Source: Chitinivorax sp. PXF-14 | GTDB lineage: Bacteria; Pseudomonadota; Gammaproteobacteria; Burkholderiales; SCOH01 | DNA length: 64,000 nt | Reading direction: 5' to 3' | NCBI RefSeq assembly: GCF_040812015.1 | Contig: NZ_JBFNXJ010000019.1 | Coordinates: 1-64,000 of the forward strand | Part shown: piece after piece, positions 53,224 through 62,857 of the stretch | Position numbering within the stretch: the first letter of the stretch is position 1 | Layout of the letters: each line of letters starts with the position of its first letter | Program-made: the position numbers and the translations under genes | Notes under the pieces: generated by a model | The model's input: only the letters and a program-made list of their open reading frames with translations | Told to the model about the DNA's origin: nothing | The model's database searches: none

Positions 53224-55101
53224 TCAGCTGGCGGCGACTACGTCCGGCAGTGTGAAATAGAAGGTTGCGCCCTGGCCTGGCGCCGCTTCGGCCCAGATCT
53301 CGCCGCCGTGGCGCTGGATGATGCGGTAGACCGTCGCCAGGCCGATGCCGGTGCCTTCGAACTCACGCGCCAGGTGCAGCCGCTGGAAGGCGCCGAACAG
53401 CTTGCTGGCATAGTTCATGTCGAAGCCGGCGCCGTTGTCGCGCACGTAGAAAGCCGACTTGCCGCGCGAACTCGTTTCGCCGACCTCGATGCGGGCCTGA
53501 CCGCATTTGCTCGAAAACTTCCAGGCATTGCCCAGCAGGTTGTCGAGCACCGCGCGGATCAGCGCCGGGTCGCCGTCGGCCGTCAGGTCCGGTTGCAGCA
53601 CGATCTCCACCTGGCGCTCGGGGTCGCCCTGCTGCAAATCCTGCAGCGCGCAGCGCGCCATCTCGCTCAAGCTCAGGTGCTGGCGCCGGAGCTCGCCGCG
53701 GCTGACGCGCGACAGCACCAGCATGCCTTCGATCAACAGCCCCATGCGCCCCGTTGCCTGCACGATGCGTTGCAGCAGGTCGCGCCCGTTGTCGTCGAGC
53801 CGATCGCCGTAGTCCTCGCGCACCAGCCGGCTGAAGCCATCGATCGCCCGTAGCGGCGCGCGCAGATCGTGCGAGACGGAATAGCTGAATGCCTCGAGCT
53901 CGCCGTTCGCCGCCTGCAGCGCCGCCGTGCGTTCCGCCACCAGCTCTTCGAGCCGCAGGCGGTAGGCCTCCAGCTCCTCTTCGCTGCGCTTGCGCTCGGT
54001 GATGTCGTCCAGCGTGCCGGCGGTGCCGACATACTCGCCATGCTTGCCATAGCGCACCCGCTGCGTCGCCTCAACCCAGCGGATGCTGCCGTCGCGCCGT
54101 TCGAGCCGCGCCGCATAGCGACAGCTGCCGTTCTCGCCGCTCTTGAGGCGGCGCTGCCACTCGTCGACCACGGGCTGATCGAGCGGATAGAACACGCTGA
54201 CCAGGTCGCGCCACATCATTTGCTCTACCTGCAGGCCGGTGATTTCCTGCCACGCCGGGTTGAGGAAAGCCAGGCGGCCGCTCTCATCGGTCTGGAAGAT
54301 CACCTCGCGCACATTGTCGACCACGTCGCGGTAGCGCAGCCGGCTCTCGCGCAGCGCCTGCTCGCGTTCCAGCAGCACCTTGATCATGCTGTTGAACACC
54401 TGCGCCATCTCGGCGACATCACGCGGGCCGCCCTGCTCCGCCTGCACGTCCGACTCGCCGCGCTCGGCGCGCCGCATGGCGAGCGAAAGGCTGGCCAGCG
54501 GCCGCGTGAGGCGCCCGACCAGCACGCTGATGCCGAGCAGCAGCAGGATCGAGCACACCAGCGCGATCACCACGTTGGCCAGCACGATCTGCCAGCGCTG
54601 CCTTACCAGCGTGGATTTGCTCTGCACCACGCTGACATAGCCGAACACCTGCGGCCCGGTGGTTTCGACCTGATAGGGGGATTCTTCGGCATGGCTCGAT
54701 ACGGGTGCGAGAAAACGCCAGGCGTCGTCGGTTTCGCCGACCAGGGTGGCAACGCTCACCGCCACCGAGGGCAGGCCGAGCGGCGGCACGGCCTTGCCCG
54801 CCCTGTCCTGCGCCAGCAGCGCATCGCCATTCGGGTAATAAAGCTCGACGCGGGTGACATCGGGGAAATTCAGCGTGGCGGTGATCGCCTTGGCGACGTT
54901 GTCCGGCGAGCCGTACAGCAGGGCCAGCGCGCTCTGGCTGGCCAGGCTCTGCGCGGCACTCTCGCCCTGCTCGATGAGCGAGCGGCGGATCACCCGGTCG
55001 CCCTGCCAGGTGCTGATCAGCGACGACAGCAGCACGATCAGCACCACACCCGCCGTAATGGCGAGGCTGAGCTGGCGGCGGAAGGTCAGGTTCCGGAACA
55101 A
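53224..55101 (-). CDS. Membrane sensor histidine kinase (CHASE8-like, HAMP, PAS)
   Basis: A 625-residue kinase. Order: membrane helix (residues about 15-35), periplasmic CHASE8-like domain (about 40-165, with [23 protein letters not shown]), second helix, HAMP, PAS/PAC (about 265-385, ending TLDDITERK), coiled coil, HisKA with the phospho-His in [16 protein letters not shown], and HATPase_c ([27 protein letters not shown]). No response regulator gene is adjacent, so it is an orphan. It starts 16 bases after a periplasmic ABC-type binding protein, which may supply its input signal. Confidence 0.85.
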   Translation of the reverse strand: MFRNLTFRRQLSLAITAGVVLIVLLSSLISTWQGDRVIRRSLIEQGESAAQSLASQSALALLYGSPDNVAKAITATLNFPDVTRVELYYPNGDALLAQDRAGKAVPPLGLPSVAVSVATLVGETDDAWRFLAPVSSHAEESPYQVETTGPQVFGYVSVVQSKSTLVRQRWQIVLANVVIALVCSILLLLGISVLVGRLTRPLASLSLAMRRAERGESDVQAEQGGPRDVAEMAQVFNSMIKVLLEREQALRESRLRYRDVVDNVREVIFQTDESGRLAFLNPAWQEITGLQVEQMMWRDLVSVFYPLDQPVVDEWQRRLKSGENGSCRYAARLERRDGSIRWVEATQRVRYGKHGEYVGTAGTLDDITERKRSEEELEAYRLRLEELVAERTAALQAANGELEAFSYSVSHDLRAPLRAIDGFSRLVREDYGDRLDDNGRDLLQRIVQATGRMGLLIEGMLVLSRVSRGELRRQHLSLSEMARCALQDLQQGDPERQVEIVLQPDLTADGDPALIRAVLDNLLGNAWKFSSKCGQARIEVGETSSRGKSAFYVRDNGAGFDMNYASKLFGAFQRLHLAREFEGTGIGLATVYRIIQRHGGEIWAEAAPGQGATFYFTLPDVVAAS

Positions 55102-55117
55102 GGCCGAGCCCCGGTGC

Positions 55118-56326
55118 TCAAGGCTCGGGGAAGACCATGTCGAACCCTTGCTGCTGCTTGTAGCTCAGGTTCAAGCCAAGATGGGTGGCGGTACGCACGT
55201 TGACGGCGATCAGCACATCCATCAGCGGCGCAACATGGCTGCTGGTGCTCACCGTGGTCAGCGACATGGCCGATTGGGCCAGGTTGCGGCCCAGCTCGAC
55301 GTTGTTCGGGTAGAGCGAGAACAGCGCACCGCGCCGCACATGGGCGACGCTGCTGGAAAACAACGGGATATTGCGGTTCCACGACTCCTGCAGCACCATC
55401 GGCAGGATCACGCTGTCGTCCACTGTGGTGGTGTCCTGCGGCAGCCACACGGCGTCGCGGCGCGCGTCGGCCTGCGCCAGGATCTCCTGGTAGCTGCGCA
55501 GCGCGGATTTGATGTCCTGCGCCTCGTAGGCCTGCAGCTCGATGCCATTGGCCTTGGCGGCGTCGCGCGCGATGCGCACCAGCCAGTCGTTCTGGCGCGG
55601 GTCGTAGACGATGAAGACGCGGCTGGTGGTGGGCGACAATGCCTTCAGTCGCTGGAACAGGATGGCCGGATCGGGCGCCAGGCTGTGCACGGCCATGCTG
55701 CTGGCCGGCGCGTCGGGAATCGACACCACGCCGCCCACCACTACGCCCATGCCATTGCCCAGCGAGGCAGCCGCCTTCAGGCCCTGCCGGCCCAGCGCGA
55801 TGACGACGCGGATATCCTGCTTGCGCAGCTCGGCCGCGATGGGCTGCACGTTGGCGTCGTTGCCGACGGGAAACTTGCTCACCCGGCCCGGGGCCTTGGC
55901 CTCGATGCCCTCGACGATCTTCGCGAACACGCTACGATAAGGCTCGCCGACATCGGGGTACAGCACCGCAATCTGGCCCGACATGAGCGTGCTGACCTTG
56001 CTCATGCGCGGGCGATGGTCGCCGACGATGCCGACTGCGTCCGCCAGTTCCAGATCGCTGCGGGCAAGGTAGATCGCGATGGGAGCTTCGGTGTCGAAGT
56101 CGATCAGCACGATGTCTTCCGCACGGAACAAAGCGGTCTCGCCGCCGTCCATCGCGGGGGTGCCATCGTCAAGAATGACGGAATCCTGCCAGGGCGGGTA
56201 ATAGTTCACGCTGGCGGCGCTGGCATAGAGCTCGCCGGCCTGCAATGAGGCCGGCAGCGCGATGGCGGCCAACACTCCCCAGGCCAGCAGCTGGCGTGCT
56301 AGTACTATCTTGACGGATGGAGACAC
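55118..56326 (-). CDS. Periplasmic ABC-type substrate-binding protein
   Basis: A 402-residue exported protein with a signal peptide ending near LQAGEL (residue about 30). The region from about 115 onward follows the ABC_sub_bind pattern ([56 protein letters not shown]). The first 85 residues of the mature protein are extra. No ABC permease or ATPase lies nearby. It sits between a TonB-dependent receptor and a sensor kinase, arguing that it presents a ligand to the kinase rather than to a transporter. Confidence 0.75.
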   Translation of the reverse strand: MSPSVKIVLARQLLAWGVLAAIALPASLQAGELYASAASVNYYPPWQDSVILDDGTPAMDGGETALFRAEDIVLIDFDTEAPIAIYLARSDLELADAVGIVGDHRPRMSKVSTLMSGQIAVLYPDVGEPYRSVFAKIVEGIEAKAPGRVSKFPVGNDANVQPIAAELRKQDIRVVIALGRQGLKAAASLGNGMGVVVGGVVSIPDAPASSMAVHSLAPDPAILFQRLKALSPTTSRVFIVYDPRQNDWLVRIARDAAKANGIELQAYEAQDIKSALRSYQEILAQADARRDAVWLPQDTTTVDDSVILPMVLQESWNRNIPLFSSSVAHVRRGALFSLYPNNVELGRNLAQSAMSLTTVSTSSHVAPLMDVLIAVNVRTATHLGLNLSYKQQQGFDMVFPEP

Positions 56327-56402
56327 TCTATCCTCGTTACGACATTCGTCAATGCAAAGGCGGTAATGCTACCCGATGTCGGCACCGGCGTCCCCTTTCT
56401 CG

Positions 56403-58499
56403 CTACAGGCGGTAGTCCAGCTCGACGAGCCAGTTGCGGCCGGGCAGCGGCAAATCGTTGGGGATATTGCCCGGTGCCGGCGATGGCTCGCGCGCATTGG
56501 CGTCGAACAGGTTGCGCACGCTCAGCGCGGCGCTCCAGCGCTGCTTGTCGTCACCGCGGCGCACCGTCAGGTCAAGCGTGCGGTAGTCGGCCACGGTCGG
56601 GCGCGTGTCGCCTGCCGCCCGCTGGCGGTCGGCCACCCACTGCGCCAGGGCGTTGACGGCCCAACCGTCGGCCAGCCGGTAGTCGGCCCGCAGCAAGGCT
56701 GTGCGGCCCGGTGCGTCGGGTGCGTCCTGCTCGCTACTGCTGCGGTCCTTGGCGCGCTGCCATGACAGATTGCCGCCGAGACGCAGCGACGGCGCCGCCT
56801 GCCAGCCGATTTCGAGCTCCGCGCCGTAGCCGGTCTGCTCGCCGCTGTTCTGCGCGGTCGAGCCGGTGCTCGGGTCGGCATTCGGCACGAAACGCAGCAT
56901 GTCGGACATGCGGTAATGGAACAGGTTGGCCGTTGCCTGCCAGCTGCGGCTCGCCTGCCACACGAGCTGCGCCTCGCTGGTGCGCATGCGTTCTGGTTTC
57001 AGGTTCGGGTTGCCTTGCGCCACCGGGTTGTTGATCGCGTAAAGCTCGACGAACGAGGGCGCGCGGAACGCCTGGCCATACATCAGCTTGGCGGTCAGGT
57101 TGTAGGCAGCCTCCCACACCAGCGCCATGCGCGGGTTGGTGGTGCCGCCGAAGTCGGAATAGCGGTCGTGGCGCAGGCCCAGCGTGGCCTGCCAATCCTT
57201 GGCCAGCTGCCATTCGTCCTGCAGGTAGGCGTAGCGCACCGTCCGCTCGCCCGCCCGCAAGAAAGGCGCACTGTCGCTGACGTCGACGATCTGCCCGAGC
57301 GGTGTCGGCAGGTAACCCACCCCCGGCAAATAACGCAGGTAGAAGTTCTTAGTTTCCTCTACCCGGTATACCTCGTCCCGCTTCACGCCGACGCCGATGT
57401 GCAGCCGATGGGCGTTCCAGCCGGTATAGAAACCGCTGGCGGCAATCCCCTGCCCCTGCTCGGAGCGGCCGGGCGTGCCGATCATGCCGTCGGGAAAGCT
57501 GCCGCCGAAGGCGCCGGGCGGGTAGACAACAACATAGGATGCCGTCCGGCTATTGCTGAAATGGCCTTCCAGCTTCACGTCCCAATCTTTGAACCATTCC
57601 GTGTCGTGATAGCTGAGATTGGCCATGGTCTTGCGCCGGCTCGTCACGCCCCGGTCGTCGAGCGCCTCGGCGACGCCGGAGGCGGTGCCCGCCCGGTATT
57701 TCTGCAGATACTCCGCCCGCAGCTTGAACTTGTTCCAACCGATGTCGATCGCGCCATTGAGATTATGCCCCCCCAACTGCATCGCTGCTGGCGCGAGGGA
57801 CGCCTGGGTATGAAAGAGCCGGTCGAGCGTGGACTGCGAATCGGCATCGATATTGGTATCCAGCCCGGCAGTCCGCTCCGCGCGCAGATAGGCGGCGACG
57901 TCGAGCGCGCCCCACTGGCCGCCGTGTTGCAGCCAGCCTTCGCGCGTATTGAACGAGGCCACCCGCGCGCCGACCTGGGTGCCGTCGATCTCGGCGGCGG
58001 TCTTGGTGATGATGTTGATCACCCCGCTGAACGCATCGGCGCCATAGAGGGCCGACCCCGGCCCCCGTATCACCTCGATGCGCGAGACATGCTCCAGCGG
58101 GTAGCCGGACCAGCCATCGCCCTTGCCGCCCAGATAAGGGCTGGTGATCGGAATGCCGTTGATCATCAACAGCACTTGTGGGTTGAACTTGGAATGGACG
58201 CCGCGAATGACGTACACCGGGTCGTACAGATAGCCGCGCGAGACATGCAGGCCCGGCACCAAGCGCAACGCATCGTCGAGATCGCGGGCGCCGGTGGCGG
58301 CAAAGTCTTCCGCCGTGATCACCGAGGCCACGGCTGGCGCGCGCGTGAGCTTGATCTGGCTGCCGGTCGCAATCGATACGGTCGAGCTGTCGCCAAACGC
58401 CTGCAGCAGCTCGTCGTCCTCGTCTCCCGCCCAGGCCAAGGCCGTGCAGACCATGGCTGCACACAGCACGGCGCCCCGTCGAGCCGCTTTGAACTCCAT
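56403..58499 (-). CDS. TonB-dependent outer membrane receptor
   Basis: A 698-residue outer membrane receptor. After a signal peptide (cleavage after LAWA) comes the plug domain (residues about 45-160: APAVASVITAEDFAATGARD; YVIRGVHSKFNPQVLLMINGIP; RIEVIRGPGSALYGADAFSGVINIIT), then a 22-strand barrel ending in an aromatic-type strand, NWLVELDYRL. It lacks a clear N-terminal signalling extension. GGGGAG precedes the ATG. Substrate unknown; vitamin B12/heme-type plugs look like this. First gene of a run with a periplasmic binding protein and a sensor kinase. Confidence 0.88.
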   Translation of the reverse strand: MEFKAARRGAVLCAAMVCTALAWAGDEDDELLQAFGDSSTVSIATGSQIKLTRAPAVASVITAEDFAATGARDLDDALRLVPGLHVSRGYLYDPVYVIRGVHSKFNPQVLLMINGIPITSPYLGGKGDGWSGYPLEHVSRIEVIRGPGSALYGADAFSGVINIITKTAAEIDGTQVGARVASFNTREGWLQHGGQWGALDVAAYLRAERTAGLDTNIDADSQSTLDRLFHTQASLAPAAMQLGGHNLNGAIDIGWNKFKLRAEYLQKYRAGTASGVAEALDDRGVTSRRKTMANLSYHDTEWFKDWDVKLEGHFSNSRTASYVVVYPPGAFGGSFPDGMIGTPGRSEQGQGIAASGFYTGWNAHRLHIGVGVKRDEVYRVEETKNFYLRYLPGVGYLPTPLGQIVDVSDSAPFLRAGERTVRYAYLQDEWQLAKDWQATLGLRHDRYSDFGGTTNPRMALVWEAAYNLTAKLMYGQAFRAPSFVELYAINNPVAQGNPNLKPERMRTSEAQLVWQASRSWQATANLFHYRMSDMLRFVPNADPSTGSTAQNSGEQTGYGAELEIGWQAAPSLRLGGNLSWQRAKDRSSSEQDAPDAPGRTALLRADYRLADGWAVNALAQWVADRQRAAGDTRPTVADYRTLDLTVRRGDDKQRWSAALSVRNLFDANAREPSPAPGNIPNDLPLPGRNWLVELDYRL

Positions 58500-58677
58500 T
58501 TGTCACTCCCCATGACCCGCGGTAGCCGACATACCCGCCGCGATATATTTTTCCGTTATCTGCGTAGCATAGCCTATCCGGGACCAAGCAGAGAAGCCGG
58601 ATGGGCGTTGGTTTTAGCTTGCGGGCACAAGGGGTGGCCCCTACAATCCGGGGCAACAAACGTCCGTGCTACCTGAT

Positions 58678-59997
58678 ATGTCACACATCGTCGATACACT
58701 GATCAGCGCGAGCTGGATTGTTCCTGTCGAGCCCGAGCTCACGGTGCTGCGCCAGCACAGTATCGCAGTCAGGCAAGGACGCATCGTCGCCATCCTGCCC
58801 ACGGCCGAGGTGCCGGCCCGCTTCACGGCGCGCGAGTATGTCGATCTCTCCAGCCATGTGCTGATCCCCGGCTTCGTCAATCTGCACGGCCATTCGGCCA
58901 TGACCCTGCTGCGCGGCATGGCGGACGATCTGCCGCTGATGACCTGGCTCAGCGGCCATATCTGGCCCGCGGAAAGCAAGCATGTGCGCGACGATTTCGT
59001 GTTCGACGGCACGCAGCTCGCCATCGCGGAAATGCTGCGCGGCGGCACCACCTGCATCAACGACAACTATTTCCACCCCTCCGCCGTGGCGCGCGCGCTG
59101 CTGTCGGCGCAGATGCGCGGCGTGGTCGGCGCCTGCATCCTCGACTTCCCCACGGGCTATGCCTCCGATGCCGACGAGTACATCACGCGCGGGCTCGCGG
59201 CGCGCGACGAGTACCTGGGCGAGCCGCTGATTGGCTTCAGCCTGGCCCCGCATGCGCCCTATACCGTGTCCGACCGCACCTTCAGCCGGGTGCTGACGCT
59301 CGCCGAAAAGCTGGAGCTGAACATCCACCTGCATCTGCACGAGACGCAGGATGAAATCGCCGGCAGCCTCAACGACCATCACGTGCGCCCGCTGGCGCGG
59401 CTGAAGGCGCTCGGCCTGCTGACGCCCGACCTGATCGGCGTGCACGCCGTGCATCTGACCCCGGAAGAAATCGGCTGGCTGGCCGAACACGGCTGCCACG
59501 TCGCGCACAACCCGAGCTCGAATATGAAACTCGCCAGCGGCATCGCGCCGGTGGCGGACTTGCTGACCGCCGGCGTCAACGTCGGCCTGGGCACCGATGG
59601 CGCCGCCAGCAACAACCGCCTCGACATGTTCACCGAAATGCGCACGGCGGCGCTGCTGGCCAAGGTCGCCAGCGGCCGCGCCGATGTCGTCCCGGCCTTC
59701 CAGGCACTGCAGATGGCGACCATCAACGGCGCCCGCGCACTCGGACTGGAGCAGGAAATCGGCTCGCTGGCCGCCGGCAAGTCCGCCGACTTCGCGGCCG
59801 TCGCACTTGATGACATCGAAACCGCACCCTGTTTCGATCCGATTTCCCATCTTGTCTACTCAGCAGGCCGTGAGTGCGTTACGGATGTGTGGGTGGCCGG
59901 CAAACGGCTGCTCAAACACCGTGAACTCACCACGCTGAATCGTGCGCAGCTGATCGCCCGGGCACGGGCCTGGCGCGACCGCGTTCGGCAAGCCTGA
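58678..59997 (+). CDS. mtaD: 5-methylthioadenosine / S-adenosylhomocysteine deaminase family amidohydrolase
   Basis: A 439-residue metal-dependent amidohydrolase of the TRZ/ATZ/MtaD group. Metal ligands: HxH in NLHGHS, His in HLHLHE and GVHAVHL, and Asp in GLGTDGAASNN. It deaminates methylthioadenosine or S-adenosylhomocysteine, or a related purine. The ATG at 58678 is chosen; a GTG at 58666 adds four residues and neither has a clear ribosome site. It begins a four-gene plus-strand run ending in ubiG and gph; removing SAM by-products next to a SAM methyltransferase (UbiG) is a plausible link. Confidence 0.82.
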   Translation: MSHIVDTLISASWIVPVEPELTVLRQHSIAVRQGRIVAILPTAEVPARFTAREYVDLSSHVLIPGFVNLHGHSAMTLLRGMADDLPLMTWLSGHIWPAESKHVRDDFVFDGTQLAIAEMLRGGTTCINDNYFHPSAVARALLSAQMRGVVGACILDFPTGYASDADEYITRGLAARDEYLGEPLIGFSLAPHAPYTVSDRTFSRVLTLAEKLELNIHLHLHETQDEIAGSLNDHHVRPLARLKALGLLTPDLIGVHAVHLTPEEIGWLAEHGCHVAHNPSSNMKLASGIAPVADLLTAGVNVGLGTDGAASNNRLDMFTEMRTAALLAKVASGRADVVPAFQALQMATINGARALGLEQEIGSLAAGKSADFAAVALDDIETAPCFDPISHLVYSAGRECVTDVWVAGKRLLKHRELTTLNRAQLIARARAWRDRVRQA

Positions 59998-60012
59998 AGC
60001 TGACGAGAGAAA

Positions 60013-60600
<588 letters not shown>

Positions 60601-60601
60601 T

Positions 60602-61321
60602 ATGCAACTACACGACCACAAGCCCAACGTCGACGACGTCGAAATCGCCAAATTCAGCGAGCTTGCCCACAAATGGTGGGACAAGGAAAGCGAGTTCAAG
60701 CCGCTGCACGAGATCAATCCGCTGCGCTTAGGCTACATCGAGGAATACGCCCCGCTGGCCGGGCTCAACGTCATCGACGTCGGCTGCGGCGGCGGTATCC
60801 TGGCCGAAAGCATGGCCGAGCGCGGCGCCACGGTGACCGGCATCGATCTCGCCGAGAAATCGCTGAAGGTCGCCAAGCTGCATCTGCTCGAATCGGGCAA
60901 CAAGGTCGGCTACCGCTGCGTCGCCGTCGAACAGATGGCCGAGGAAGCCCCCGCCACCTTCGATGTCGTCACCTGCATGGAAATGCTGGAGCACGTGCCC
61001 AGCCCCGACAGCGTGGTCGCCGCCTGCGCCCGGCTGGTCAAGCCTGGCGGCTGGGTGTTCTTCTCCACCATCAGCCGCAATCCGAAGGCCTATGTCCACG
61101 CCATCCTCGGCGCCGAGTACATCCTGGGCCTGCTGCCGCGCGGCACGCATGAATACGCGCGTTTCCTCAAGCCTTCCGAGCTGTCGCGCATGACACGCCA
61201 CGCTGGGCTGGAGCTGGCCAACGTGCGGGGCATGGGCTACAACCTGGTGACCAAGGCCTACAGCCTGACCGACACCACCGACGTCAACTACCTGATCGCA
61301 TGCCAAAGGCCGCTCGCATGA
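60602..61321 (+). CDS. ubiG: Ubiquinone biosynthesis O-methyltransferase UbiG
   Basis: A 239-residue SAM methyltransferase performing both O-methylations of ubiquinone. The start EIAKFSELAHKWWDKESEFKPLHEINPLRL is diagnostic, followed by the SAM motif VIDVGCGGGILAESMA and CMEMLEHVPSP. It works with either the aerobic hydroxylases or the UbiUVT route in this window. The ATG follows the upstream stop by one base, and the gph start overlaps its stop (ATGA). Confidence 0.94.
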   Translation: MQLHDHKPNVDDVEIAKFSELAHKWWDKESEFKPLHEINPLRLGYIEEYAPLAGLNVIDVGCGGGILAESMAERGATVTGIDLAEKSLKVAKLHLLESGNKVGYRCVAVEQMAEEAPATFDVVTCMEMLEHVPSPDSVVAACARLVKPGGWVFFSTISRNPKAYVHAILGAEYILGLLPRGTHEYARFLKPSELSRMTRHAGLELANVRGMGYNLVTKAYSLTDTTDVNYLIACQRPLA

Positions 61322-61965
61322 TCCGAGCGGTCCTGTTCGACCTGGACGGCACGCTGGCCGACACTGCCGCCGACCTGGGCGCCGCGCTCAACCGCCTGCT
61401 GGCGGAAGAAGGCCGGCCACCGGTCGGCTACGAGCGCATCCGCCCGGTCGCATCGCACGGCGCACGCGGGCTGATCCACCTCGGGTTCGGCATCGACAAG
61501 CAGGACCCCGAATTCGAAGACTACCGGCGCCGCTTTCTCGACCACTACGAAGCAAGCTTCGCCGACCTCACCACCCTGTTCGACGGCATCAATTCGCTGC
61601 TGCAGGCGCTGGAACAACGCGGCCTGAAATGGGGCATCGTCACCAACAAGCCGATGCGTTTCACCGACCGCCTCGTCCCCGCCCTGCCTTGGGCGGTCGC
61701 CCCTGCGGCGGTCGTCAGCGGCGACACCACCGGCGTCCCCAAGCCCGACCCCAAGCCCATGCTGCATGCCGCCGAGCTGCTCGGCGTGCCCGCTTCCGCC
61801 TGCCTCTACCTGGGCGACGCCGAACGTGACGTCGAAGCCGCACGCGCCGCCGGCATGAAAGCGATCATCGCAAGCTACGGTTACATCTCGGACACGGATA
61901 CACCCGAGACCTGGGGCGCCGACGGCTTCATCGACCGCCCGGAAGAACTGCTCGACCACCTCTAG
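61318..61965 (+). CDS. gph: Phosphoglycolate phosphatase
   Basis: A 215-residue HAD phosphatase hydrolysing 2-phosphoglycolate. Motif I FDLDGTLADT, motif II ITNKP region, and motif IV GDAERDVEAARAAGM are present, with a helical cap (PVGYERIRPVASHGARGLI). The start at 61318 overlaps the ubiG stop by four bases; an upstream in-frame ATG at 61300 lies inside ubiG. ubiG-gph is a conserved proteobacterial pair. The gene's end overlaps the tmRNA promoter. Confidence 0.93.
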   Translation: MIRAVLFDLDGTLADTAADLGAALNRLLAEEGRPPVGYERIRPVASHGARGLIHLGFGIDKQDPEFEDYRRRFLDHYEASFADLTTLFDGINSLLQALEQRGLKWGIVTNKPMRFTDRLVPALPWAVAPAAVVSGDTTGVPKPDPKPMLHAAELLGVPASACLYLGDAERDVEAARAAGMKAIIASYGYISDTDTPETWGADGFIDRPEELLDHL

Positions 61966-61980
61966 GGCCACGCGTATAAT
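61952..61980 (+). promoter_or_regulatory. ssrA promoter
   Basis: TATAAT (-10) at 61975-61980 and TCGACC (-35, four of six matches) at 61952-61957, 17 bases apart. Transcription would start near 61987, leaving about 48 bases to be trimmed from the 5' end by RNase P. The -35 lies inside the gph coding end. Confidence 0.8.
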
Positions 61981-62034
61981 TCCCCCTTGGTCATTGAACT
62001 TTACGGCAATGGCCATATCTCAGTAGTACCGCAT

Positions 62035-62395
62035 GGGGCCGACCTGGTTTCGACGGGGGTTGCAAAGCGGATGAGGGCATACCGGGATCTCAGATCTCCC
62101 GTAAAACACTGAATATATTTAGTCGCAAACGACGAAACTTACGCACTGGCTGCTTAATCCCAGCCGGTCTCTGCACTGATTTGCCGATGGGTCAGGCGGG
62201 CAACCGCAGCAGAGTCATTTACATCTGATCGCGTTTGGCCGGGTTACTTGGCCAGGCGTTAAATCCAAGGTAACTCGCTTGTGGCAAGCCTGTCGGTCGG
62301 CGTGACACGGGTTAAATCCAGTTGGCCAGACTAAGTATGTAGAACTCACCGTAGAGGATTTCCGGACGCGGGTTCGATTCCCGCCGGCTCCACCA
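62035..62395 (+). ncRNA. ssrA: Transfer-messenger RNA (tmRNA)
   Basis: A 361-base tmRNA. The 5' end GGGGCCG pairs with CGGCTCC before the 3' ACCA to form the tRNA-like acceptor stem; GGTTCGATTCC is the T-arm. The resume codon GCA is at 62125, and the reading frame 62125-62154 encodes ANDETYALAA followed by TAA. It frees stalled ribosomes and tags the partial protein for proteolysis. The tag sequence is of the common beta/gammaproteobacterial type. Confidence 0.97.
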
Positions 62396-62420
62396 TTTAC
62401 CAAACGTCGAAAGACAAGCT

Positions 62421-62446
62421 AAAGCGCCGCAAGGCGCTTTATTTTT
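62421..62446 (+). terminator. Terminator after ssrA
   Basis: AAAGCGCC and GGCGCTTT form a perfect stem with a GCAA tetraloop followed by ATTTTT. Confidence 0.92.
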
Positions 62447-62857
62447 GCGGGTTTCCGGCGTTTCGTCGGTTATCGGTAGTCACCTTTCGCTGCATTGAAT
62501 TGCCGTTGCAATTCGCACGCAATTCGCACGCATCCACGCAGCCGAGTCCGGGTAGTCGACGGATGCGCTGGTATACCGCGCGCTACGGGGCATGCGGCCT
62601 GCTGAGGTGAGGATGGCATGCCTGGCACCCAGGCAAGCAATGGCCGTTCTGCGCGAACGATATCCGTAGCCGTATTCTGCCGTCCCACACGGCAGTCAAA
62701 ACAGGCCGCGGCTTCTCTCCAGTATGGCGTCGGATGGTTTTACATCGGATAGACCAAGAGCGCTATGCATCGTCTCAGCATATTGATTTATCAGAGAATC
62801 TACAAAGTGGCCCGAGATTTGCTAGAAATGCGTGGTTATGTATAGCGGGAGATTCGG
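62447..62857. other. Non-coding segment downstream of tmRNA
   Basis: About 410 bases without a supported gene. It contains an 11-bp tandem duplication (GCAATTCGCAC twice, 62508-62529). From about 62700 it becomes visibly richer in A and T than the rest of the window, suggesting transferred DNA. No integrase or second copy of the tmRNA end is seen within the window. Confidence 0.55.

Noticed and set aside
62470-62688. 72-codon minus-strand ORF after tmRNA, possibly an integrase remnant
   Set aside because: No ribosome site, and no recombinase motif or recognisable family.
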